64,000 nt of DNA from DASQZJ01 sp035638775. GTDB taxonomy: Bacteria > Pseudomonadota > Gammaproteobacteria > UBA5335 > SLRW01. Both the position numbers and the translations under genes were made by a program. Where the stretch lies: assembly GCA_035638775.1 (NCBI GenBank), contig DASQZJ010000003.1, positions 1 through 64,000 on the forward strand, written 5' to 3'. This document shows positions 56,597 through 64,000 of the stretch, piece after piece (the stretch's first letter is position 1; each line of letters starts with the position of its first letter). The notes under the pieces are model-generated. The model was not told the origin of the DNA and did not search any database. It saw nothing but the letters and a program-made list of their open reading frames with translations.

Positions 56597-59014
56597 GTGG
56601 GGCACCTGCAGGGCTACACCTTCAATGCGTTTGCCGTTCCCGAGCTGGCCGCCGCCGGCCTGGTCTTCTCGCTGGGGCTGCTGGTGCTCTTTCGCGAGCG
56701 GGGCTCGCGCGTGGGGCTGGCGATGGCAGTGGCCGCCTCCGGCATCAGCCTCTGGTTCCTGGGCCTGGGCGGCGCCTACCTGAGCGACAACGCCGCGCTC
56801 GCCCAACGCTGGATCCTGCTGAGCCAGGCCGCGGTCATTCCGGTGCCCCCGGCGATCTACCAGTTCACCGTGCTCATGGTCGGCCGCTACCGGAGCCACC
56901 GCCCGGTGATCTGGACCGGCTGGATCATCGCCGCGTTGCTGGAGATCCTGCTGCTGCTGCCCGGCGGGATGTACCTCGGCGATCCGTATCACTACTGGTG
57001 GGGCTTCTATCCGCACTACCACCTCGGCGGATACGCCTACACCGCCTATGCCACCGCCTGCGTGATGGCGCTGGTGTATCACTTCGGCCGGGCGTGGCGC
57101 GGGGAGCCGCCCGGCAGCCTCATGCGCCGACGCGCGCAGCTGCTGCTGGTCGCCTTCCTGCTCGCGGTACCCGGGACCGTGGTCCTGTGTCTGCCGGCCC
57201 TGGGCGTGGCGGTGTATCCGCCGGGCCCGGTGGTCATGACCCTGGTCGCGTTCGTGATCACGTACATCACCCTGCGCTACCGCCTGGTGGACATCACGCC
57301 GGAGTTCGCGGCACCGAAGATCCTGCAGACCATGAGCGACGCCGTGGTGGTGCTGGACGCGGACGGGGTCATCCGGGTCGCCAACCGCGCGGCCGGGCGG
57401 CTCCTGCTGCCGTCGTCGGGCACCCTGGCGGGTACGCGCCTTGCCACCTACCTGGGGGAGGCGGAGGTGGACGCCACGCGCCGCGCTCTGGAGGAGCGCG
57501 ACGCGGTGCGCAGCCGCGAGGTCCGGTACGGCCCGCTCGGGCGCGGCCCGCGCACCCTGACGGTCTCCGCGTCGGTGATGCGGGCACGGACCGGCGAGGC
57601 CCTGGCCAGCGTGTACGTCCTGCATGACGTCACCGCGCGCAAGCGCGCCGAGGAGCGCATCCACTTCCTCGCGTACTACGACAGCCTCACCGACCTGCCC
57701 AATCGCTACCTGATGCACGAGGAGATCAGCGCCGCGCTGCTGCGGGCGGAGCAGCAGAACGCGATGCTGGCGCTGATGTTCCTGGACCTGGACAGCTTCA
57801 AGCGCATCAACGACACCCTCGGGCACAGCGTCGGCGACGAGCTGCTGCGCGAGGTCGCCCGGCGCATACGCCGGTGCCTGAAGTCGGACACCCTGCCGCC
57901 GGGCCGGAACGGCCCGGGCACCGAGGATGTCGGAATCGGTCGCCTCGGCGGCGACGAGTTCATCATCACCCTCGGGCGACTTTCCCGGACCTCCCAGGCC
58001 GCACGGGCAGCGGAGCAGCTCCTGGACACCCTGGCGCGCCCCTTTCTGATCGGGGAGCAGGAGCTGTTCATTACCGGCAGCCTGGGCATCAGCGTCTACC
58101 CCCACGACGGCCGCAACGCCGAGGCACTGCTCAAGAACGCGGATGCGGCGATGTACTTCGCCAAGGACCGGGGGCGCAACCGCTACCAGTTCTACGACCA
58201 CTCCATGAACGAGACGGTGCGCCGCCGGCTCGACCTGGAGAACGGGCTGCGCCGCGCGGTGGAGCGCCAGGAGCTGCGCCTCGTCTATCAGCCCATCGTC
58301 GATGCGCGCACGGGCCGCGTCGTCGGTGCGGAGGCCCTGAGCCGCTGGCTCGACCCGGACGGCAACGAGGTGCTGCCCAAGGAGTTCATCCCGCTGGCCG
58401 AAGAGACAGGCCTGATCCTGCCCATCGGCGAACAGGCCCTGCGTGGCGCCTGCCGTGCCGCCGCCCAATGGGGCAACGGGCCCGGCGCGCCCTATGTCTC
58501 CGTCAACCTGTCGGGCTCGCAGTTCCTGATGCGCCAGCAGCTCCCGGAGCTGGTGGGCGAGGTTCTCGACGAGACCGGGCTGGATCCGTCACGTCTGCAG
58601 CTCGAGATCACGGAAAGCGTGATCATGCAGAACACGGAAGCGGTGAACGCCATGCTGCACGCGCTCAAGGACATGGGAGTACGCATCGCCGTGGACGATT
58701 TCGGCACCGGCTATTCCTCGCTCGCCTATCTGAAGCGCTTTGCCCTGGACACGCTCAAGATCGACCAGTCCTTCGTCAGCGGCCTGGGCCGGGACGCGGA
58801 AGACACGGCGATCATCCGCGCGATCATCGCGATGGGCCGCTCGCTGGACCTGCAGGTGCTGCCCGAGGGCGTGGAAACCGCGTCCCAGCGGGATTACCTG
58901 CTGCGCTACCGCTGCCCCATGATGCAGGGCAACCTGTTCGGCGCGCCGCTGGAAGACCGCGATTTCCTGGCCATGCTGCACGGCACCGGCCCCAGCGCCG
59001 CGGTGCGGGAATAG
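56597..59014 (+). CDS. Membrane GGDEF-EAL cyclic-di-GMP protein with 7TM sensor and PAS domain
   Basis: An 805-residue protein. Residues 1-235 hold about seven membrane helices of the histidine-kinase N-terminal (7TM) type. A PAS domain follows at about 240-345 (MSDAVVVLDADGVIRVANRA). The GGDEF domain (about 355-520) has intact GRLGGDEF and no RxxD inhibitory site. The EAL domain (about 545-795) shows EALSRW, NLSGSQFL, ITESVIMQ, DDFGTGYSSLAYLKR and EGVET, all catalytic-site regions intact. It can in principle both make and degrade cyclic-di-GMP. Start is GTG 56597 with AGGAGA nine bases upstream. Single-gene unit. Confidence 0.93.
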   Translation: MGHLQGYTFNAFAVPELAAAGLVFSLGLLVLFRERGSRVGLAMAVAASGISLWFLGLGGAYLSDNAALAQRWILLSQAAVIPVPPAIYQFTVLMVGRYRSHRPVIWTGWIIAALLEILLLLPGGMYLGDPYHYWWGFYPHYHLGGYAYTAYATACVMALVYHFGRAWRGEPPGSLMRRRAQLLLVAFLLAVPGTVVLCLPALGVAVYPPGPVVMTLVAFVITYITLRYRLVDITPEFAAPKILQTMSDAVVVLDADGVIRVANRAAGRLLLPSSGTLAGTRLATYLGEAEVDATRRALEERDAVRSREVRYGPLGRGPRTLTVSASVMRARTGEALASVYVLHDVTARKRAEERIHFLAYYDSLTDLPNRYLMHEEISAALLRAEQQNAMLALMFLDLDSFKRINDTLGHSVGDELLREVARRIRRCLKSDTLPPGRNGPGTEDVGIGRLGGDEFIITLGRLSRTSQAARAAEQLLDTLARPFLIGEQELFITGSLGISVYPHDGRNAEALLKNADAAMYFAKDRGRNRYQFYDHSMNETVRRRLDLENGLRRAVERQELRLVYQPIVDARTGRVVGAEALSRWLDPDGNEVLPKEFIPLAEETGLILPIGEQALRGACRAAAQWGNGPGAPYVSVNLSGSQFLMRQQLPELVGEVLDETGLDPSRLQLEITESVIMQNTEAVNAMLHALKDMGVRIAVDDFGTGYSSLAYLKRFALDTLKIDQSFVSGLGRDAEDTAIIRAIIAMGRSLDLQVLPEGVETASQRDYLLRYRCPMMQGNLFGAPLEDRDFLAMLHGTGPSAAVRE

Positions 59015-59082
59015 CCGGCAACGGCGGACTCCGGCCGAGCGGCGAAAGGGCGGGACCCCGTTCGCACCGAAATCAAGCAGCC

Positions 59083-59547
59083 CTAGAATCGCCGGCGCGG
59101 TGGCCGCCGGTAATCCGGGTCGAAATCGTCGCTGTGCGCCAGCGCCAGCACCGCCTGCCCGAGCCTCGCGGGCGGCACCGTGAGCCGTCGGCGCGACAGG
59201 TCCAGCCAGCCGCCGTCCAGCTCGATCGCCGCGGCGCGCCTGCCGTCCGTCCGCAGGATGTCGTGGCGCATGCGAAAGCGGGCGCCGTCGGGGCTCGCCC
59301 CCGCCAGCACGAAGGTCACCGTGAACGAGTCGTCGCGGCCCACTTCCTTGAAGAACCAGGTCTCCTCGCGAAAGATCACCGGGCCGATGCCGTGCTCGGC
59401 GAACTGCTCCGCGCCGAAGCCGCATTCGAACAGATATCGGACCCGCACGTGCGAGGCGTAGTCGTTGTAGGCGGTGTGGCGGAGATGGCCGTTGGGGTCG
59501 AGGTCCGCCCACCGCACGTCGAATTGCTTGCTGTAAGGTCTGTCCAT
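59083..59547 (-). CDS. Acyl-CoA thioesterase, 4-hydroxybenzoyl-CoA thioesterase type
   Basis: A 154-residue single-hotdog protein. VRWADLDPNGHLRHTAYNDYA carries the catalytic Asp of the 4HBT/YbgC family and its surroundings; the central helix and strands are normal. The C-terminal 25 residues are Arg/Pro-rich. Acts on an acyl- or aroyl-CoA; substrate unknown. ATG 59547. Converges with the GGDEF-EAL gene. Confidence 0.83.
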   Translation of the reverse strand: MDRPYSKQFDVRWADLDPNGHLRHTAYNDYASHVRVRYLFECGFGAEQFAEHGIGPVIFREETWFFKEVGRDDSFTVTFVLAGASPDGARFRMRHDILRTDGRRAAAIELDGGWLDLSRRRLTVPPARLGQAVLALAHSDDFDPDYRRPPRRRF

Positions 59548-59612
59548 GCCGGTACCGCGTTGTTGCCGGCCTCGCCGAGGCGTTGTCGGGTTTCGGCGGC
59601 TGCGCGTGCCGC

Positions 59613-59804
59613 CTAGTGCGTCATCCAGATCAGCAGCAGCACGAACAGCACGACGAACACGATCGGGAACAGGAACCCCCGCCAGTCGCGCTCGCGGGCC
59701 TGCCGGCTGCGTTCCAGCGTGGCGCGGATGCCGGGCCCCATCCAGAAGATCACCACCAGCACCAGCGCGCCCAGCAGCAGCAGTTGCCAGGTCCCCATGT
59801 GCAT
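59613..59804 (-). CDS. Small two-helix membrane protein
   Basis: 63 residues: helix 1 about 5-24 (TWQLLLLGALVLVVIFWMG), a short basic loop (SRQARERDWRG), helix 2 about 45-62 (FPIVFVVLFVLLLIWM). No family recognised. It starts two bases after the thioesterase stop at 59807, and the next gene begins 65 bases on, so the three are probably cotranscribed. Confidence 0.72.
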   Translation of the reverse strand: MHMGTWQLLLLGALVLVVIFWMGPGIRATLERSRQARERDWRGFLFPIVFVVLFVLLLIWMTH

Positions 59805-59806
59805 CG

Positions 59807-60619
59807 TCAGGCGCCCCGGCGCTCGCGCGGCAGCCGCACCCGGGCGAGCTGACGCGCGAGGGCCACCACGTCTCCCGCACTGTCGCGCAGCTCGCCGTCC
59901 TCGGTCAGCTGGCCCGCGTGCATCTGGTCGGCGCGGAAACGGCCCGCCAGGAACCCCGGCGAGGGCCGCGCGTACACGTGCACGGTGAGCTCCAGCGTGG
60001 GAACCCAGCCGACGGGACCGAAGCGGCGGAAGACCGCCGGCGGGAACGCGTCCGCGAACAGCAGCAGGGACAGGGCGTCTGGCGGCCGGCCATCGGCGAA
60101 GCGGGCGTACCCCGAAATCTCCGCCCGCGCCTCTTCCTCGCCGCGCATCCAGCCGGTCTGCTCCGGCGGCAGGCGCAGCTCCACGCGCTCCCCGAAGCGA
60201 TTCGGATTGGGGCTGGGAGCGCAGCTCTCCACCGGCGGCACCGGCGTCCACTCCGGGGCCGGCAGAGAGGGGCCGTCCAGGCGGTCGAGGTCACCGAAGC
60301 TGCCGCTGAAACGGGCCCGTTCGACTCCCTCCTGCAGCAGGCGCACCGTACCCGTGGATACCGAGCGTCCCTCCCGCGCACGATCGAACCGCATCTCCAC
60401 GGGCCCCTCCTGCGTCGGTGCGACGTAGTGCCCGGTCAGCGTAAGCGGGTCGGCATGCGCCAGCTCGCCGGCGAGGACCCGTGCAGCCAGTGCCATCACG
60501 TAACCGCCGTTGGGCACGCCGGCGATATCCCAGCCGGGGGCCAGGGTTGCGCCCCAGCGGCCGGGAGCGAGTCGCTCGACGCGCGTGTCCCGGTCGAACT
60601 CGTAGCTCGTGTGCGTCAT
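59807..60619 (-). CDS. TesB-like double-hotdog thioesterase
   Basis: A 270-residue protein with two hotdog modules. The first has WDIAGVPNGGYVMALAARVL and LTGHYVAPTQEGPVE; the second has PTLELTVHVYARPSPGF and LALFADAF-like residues (LLLFADAFPP). The pattern matches the acyl-CoA thioesterase family related to TesB. Start at ATG 60619. First gene of a thioesterase-membrane protein-thioesterase unit, divergent from the haloalkane dehalogenase. Confidence 0.82.
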   Translation of the reverse strand: MTHTSYEFDRDTRVERLAPGRWGATLAPGWDIAGVPNGGYVMALAARVLAGELAHADPLTLTGHYVAPTQEGPVEMRFDRAREGRSVSTGTVRLLQEGVERARFSGSFGDLDRLDGPSLPAPEWTPVPPVESCAPSPNPNRFGERVELRLPPEQTGWMRGEEEARAEISGYARFADGRPPDALSLLLFADAFPPAVFRRFGPVGWVPTLELTVHVYARPSPGFLAGRFRADQMHAGQLTEDGELRDSAGDVVALARQLARVRLPRERRGA

Positions 60620-60702
60620 GATGCTCCCTTGTGCTGACCCGGCCGGGTCAGTAACCCGAGTCGGCGGCCGCGAAGTGGCGTATGGTACGCCGGGCCAGGC
60701 GT

Positions 60703-60708
60703 TATACT
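60703..60708 (+). promoter_or_regulatory. Candidate -10 of the dehalogenase/enoyl-CoA hydratase unit
   Basis: TATACT 53 bases before the dehalogenase start in the 141-base divergent gap. No good -35 lies 16-18 bases upstream. Confidence 0.38.
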
Positions 60709-60760
60709 ACAGGCCGGGCCGCGTACCGCGCCGCCGCGGCCGCTCCCCAAGGAGGCATCC

Positions 60761-61672
<912 letters not shown>

Positions 61673-61704
61673 CGGTACGGGCACCACGATACGGAGGAGA
61701 CGAC

Positions 61705-62526
61705 ATGTCCTACGAGGAAATCATCTATACGGTCGAGGACCGCGTCGCGACCATCACCCTGAACCGGCCGGACAAGCTGAACGCCTGGACCGGCACCATG
61801 GAGCGCGAGGTGCGCGAAGCCATGGAGACTGCCGCCGAGGACGAGGCGGTGCGGGCGATCGTGCTGACCGGCGCCGGGCGCGGCTTCTGCGCCGGGGCGG
61901 ACATGCAGCTGCTGCAGTCGGTCCAGTCCGGGTCGGGCGAGCCGCGGACGCGCCAGCCGGTCACGCGGCCCTACGACGTCTCCAGGCGTGCCGACTTCCA
62001 GGCCCAGTACACCTATTTTCCGGCCATCCCCAAGCCCGTCATCGCGGCCCTGAACGGGCCGGTCGCGGGGCTGGGCCTGGTGCTGTCGCTGTACTGCGAT
62101 GTGCGCTTCGCCGCCGACGACGCCGTGTTCACCACGGCCTTCTCCCGCCGCGGCCTGATCGCGGAGCACGGCGTGAGCTGGATGCTGCCGCGCCTGGTGG
62201 GCCATTCCGTCGCCCTGGATCTGCTGCTGTCGGCGCGCAAGGTCGGCGCGGAGGAGGCGCTGCGCATGGGCCTGGTGAACCAGGTGGTCCCGGCGGACAG
62301 CCTGCTCGCGAGGGCACGCGAATACGCCGCGGATCTCGCCAACAACGTCTCGCCGCGCTCCATGCGCGTGATGAAGCGGCAGATCTACGATGCGCTGTTC
62401 CAGACCCTGGACGAGGCGGTGGCCGTGGGCAACGAAGAGATGCTGCGCAGCTTCTCGAGCGAGGACTTCAAGGAAGGCGTCGCCCACTTCGTGGAGAAGC
62501 GCCAGGCCAACTTCACCGGCCGTTGA
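61705..62526 (+). CDS. Enoyl-CoA hydratase/isomerase family protein
   Basis: A 273-residue crotonase-fold enzyme. ITLNRPDKLNAWTG, VLTGAGRGFCAGADMQ (oxyanion hole) and the second CoA motif AALNGPVAGLGLVLSL are intact. The catalytic region reads FSRRGLIAEHGVSWMLPRLVG with one acidic residue, more like isomerases than bifunctional hydratases. Substrate unknown. GGAGGAGAC lies just before ATG 61705 and is exactly complementary to the seed of small RNA copy 1. Its last 14 bases overlap the convergent flavoprotein gene. Confidence 0.87.
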   Translation: MSYEEIIYTVEDRVATITLNRPDKLNAWTGTMEREVREAMETAAEDEAVRAIVLTGAGRGFCAGADMQLLQSVQSGSGEPRTRQPVTRPYDVSRRADFQAQYTYFPAIPKPVIAALNGPVAGLGLVLSLYCDVRFAADDAVFTTAFSRRGLIAEHGVSWMLPRLVGHSVALDLLLSARKVGAEEALRMGLVNQVVPADSLLARAREYAADLANNVSPRSMRVMKRQIYDALFQTLDEAVAVGNEEMLRSFSSEDFKEGVAHFVEKRQANFTGR

Positions 62527-63631
62527 GCATGTCCGCGACATGTCGGGCCAGGGCCGGCGCCGCGGTCAGCCCCGGCGACTCGATGCCGTACAGGTTGACC
62601 AGGCCCGGCACGCCGTGATCGGCGGGCCCCTGCGGCAGGAAGTCCGCGGGGCCCTCGCCGGGACCGGTGAGCTTGGGGCGTATCCCGGCGTAGTCCGGGT
62701 GCAGGGCGCCGTCGGGCAGTCCCGGCCAGTAGCGCCGGACCGCGGCGTAGAATGCCCCGGCCCGGTCCGGGTCGATATCGTAGTCGATGGCTTCCACCCA
62801 CTCGACGTCCGGCCCGAAGCGGGCCCGTCCACCCAGGTCCAGCGTAAGGTGCACGCCCAGGCCACCGGGCTCCGGTACCGGGTAGATCAGGCGCGAGAAG
62901 GGGCTGCGGCCGGACAAGGTGAAGTAGCTGCCCTTGGCGTAGCGCACCCGCGGGATCGCGCCGGCCGGCATCTCCCGGAAGCTGGCCGCCACGCGGTGGG
63001 CGGACAGGCCGGCGGCGTTGACCACCGCCCGGCAGTCCAGCTCCATCGTGTCCCCGCCGGCCTCCACCTGGAGGCGGATGCCGCGCCCGCCCGCCGTCGC
63101 CGCCGTGACGCGGCTGCCCAGCGCCAGCGCGCCGCCGGCGCCTTCCAGGTCACCCAGCAGCGCCAGCATCAGGGCGTGCCCGTCCACGATGCCGGTCACC
63201 GGCGAGTGCAACGCGGCCCGGGCCCGCAGCGCCGGCTCGAGCCGCCCCACCGCTTCGCGATGGAGGCGCTCGATCCCCTCGACGCCGTTGCGTCGCGCGC
63301 GGTCGTGCAACTCGTCGAGCGTCGCCAGCTGATCGCGTTCCGTGGCAACGATCAGCTTGCCGCAACGGCGATACGGCACCCCGTGCCCGTCGCAGTAGCG
63401 GTAGAGTGCACGCCGGCCCTCGACGCACAGCCTCGCCTTGAGGCTGCCGGGCGGATAGTAGATGCCCGCGTGGATGACCTCGCTGTTGCGGGAGCTGATC
63501 CCCGTGCCGATCGCCGTGGCCCGTTCGAGCACGATCACCTCCCGCCCGCGCCGGGCGAGCTCGCGGGCGACGGCCAGGCCGACCACGCCCGCGCCGATGA
63601 CGGCGCATTCGGTCCGCCCGTGAGCGCTCAT
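62513..63631 (-). CDS. FAD-dependent oxidoreductase, L-2-hydroxyglutarate oxidase-like
   Basis: A 372-residue DAO-family flavoprotein. The FAD motif CAVIGAGVVGLAVARELARR begins at residue 9. GISSRNSEVIHAGIYYPPGS, KARLCVEGRRALYRYC, RVRYAKGSYFTL and the C-terminal GIESPGLTAAPALARHVA closely match LhgO-type enzymes. It probably oxidises a 2-hydroxyacid and passes electrons to quinone; glutarate-derived substrate is inferred from the family. Start at ATG 63631. Confidence 0.88.
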   Translation of the reverse strand: MSAHGRTECAVIGAGVVGLAVARELARRGREVIVLERATAIGTGISSRNSEVIHAGIYYPPGSLKARLCVEGRRALYRYCDGHGVPYRRCGKLIVATERDQLATLDELHDRARRNGVEGIERLHREAVGRLEPALRARAALHSPVTGIVDGHALMLALLGDLEGAGGALALGSRVTAATAGGRGIRLQVEAGGDTMELDCRAVVNAAGLSAHRVAASFREMPAGAIPRVRYAKGSYFTLSGRSPFSRLIYPVPEPGGLGVHLTLDLGGRARFGPDVEWVEAIDYDIDPDRAGAFYAAVRRYWPGLPDGALHPDYAGIRPKLTGPGEGPADFLPQGPADHGVPGLVNLYGIESPGLTAAPALARHVADMLNGR

Positions 63632-63844
63632 CACTCGGCCTGCCGGCACCGTTCGTCGCGCCGCGCACGCCACCCGGCTGGCCGTGACCGAGTCATCGGC
63701 GCAGAATCGGGTCTAAACGATTGCGGGGACCGGGCCATCCCGCCCGCCGGCGCCCCGCCAGCGGAGTACCGGAGACGCCGGCGCCGCGCCCGGACGCGGC
63801 AGCTGTCGAACCATCCACAACAGACCACAGGGGGCACAACATTC

Positions 63845-64000
63845 ATGTCCGTTCCTTACAGGGCTCTCGAATTTTCCGATCTCGAGCCGGGCACCACCTG
63901 CTACCGCTCGCCGCAACCCCGCCGCCGCATCGGGATGGATGACCCCGCGGCCGCCGTGATGACCGATTTCCGCGACGTCCAGCCCTGGACGGTGCGCCCG
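63845..64000 (+). CDS. CBS-domain protein (3' end outside window)
   Basis: 52 codons from ATG 63845 to the window edge, open at the end. The sequence ends DPAAAVMTDFRDVQPWTVRP, which reads like the entry of a first CBS domain (AVMTDF..V.P.TV). AGGGGG lies ten bases before the start. Identification is tentative because only the N-terminus is visible. Confidence 0.6.
   Translation, partial: MSVPYRALEFSDLEPGTTCYRSPQPRRRIGMDDPAAAVMTDFRDVQPWTVRP

Overview
The window looks like chromosomal housekeeping DNA from a high-GC (about two-thirds G+C by eye) gammaproteobacterium, probably of the Chromatiales/Ectothiorhodospiraceae type. The evidence is conserved gene order: trmL, gpsA-secB-grxC-yibN facing envC-ctpA-yibQ; ubiE-ubiJ-ubiB beside hslVU; xerC-DUF484-dapF; pilT-pilU beside yggS-proC-yggT-yggU and metX-metW; and the fabA-fabB pair. 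This assignment is an inference from synteny, not from an rRNA gene or a database match. I found no tRNA, rRNA, CRISPR array, insertion sequence or prophage.

Layout. 1-8.5 kb: pyrimidine synthesis (partial pyrD), tRNA modification, phospholipid/secretion/redox genes (gpsA, secB, grxC, yibN), then an envelope group (envC, ctpA, yibQ, a DUF389 membrane protein). 8.7-21.8 kb: ubiquinone genes (ubiB, ubiJ, ubiE; ubiD further on) wrapped around the HslVU protease, XerC, DapF and small conserved proteins, ending with an epimerase and a 2Fe-2S flavin reductase. 22-30 kb: three tandem PilT-family retraction ATPases, the yggS-proC-yggT-yggU cluster and metX-metW. 30-39 kb: a TerB-like protein, a YfaZ-like outer-membrane protein, MoaB, a hydrolase/antiporter pair, a thioesterase, an orphan ParA, SohB and an acyl-CoA ligase.

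39.3-40.4 kb is a 1.1-kb stretch without a protein gene. It contains what I consider the most interesting element of the window: two tandem, paralogous small-RNA genes on the + strand. Each has its own sigma70-like promoter, a conserved CTCCTCC single-stranded seed, a conserved GAAAGGAC/GTCCTTTC hairpin and a near-identical terminator with a C-rich loop. They look like sibling anti-Shine-Dalgarno regulators.

40.4-63.6 kb is richer in accessory metabolism: two SDRs, a GST, a macrodomain protein, fabA/fabB, a TetR-hydrolase-dinB overlapping operon, an Old Yellow Enzyme, an EctB-like aminotransferase without ectA or ectC, a Cys-less alkyltransferase-like protein, a drug/metabolite exporter, three further alpha/beta hydrolases including a haloalkane dehalogenase homologue, three thioesterases, an enoyl-CoA hydratase and a 2-hydroxyglutarate-oxidase-like flavoprotein. 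A GGDEF-EAL protein sits in the middle. The window ends inside a probable CBS-domain gene.

Two other unexplained structures stand out: inverted arrays of short tandem repeats (heptamer GGTTTTA at 8551-8725, octamer TTAAGTT[G/A] at 21863-21999). They fill the two longest gaps between convergent genes in the window and contrast strongly with the surrounding base composition.
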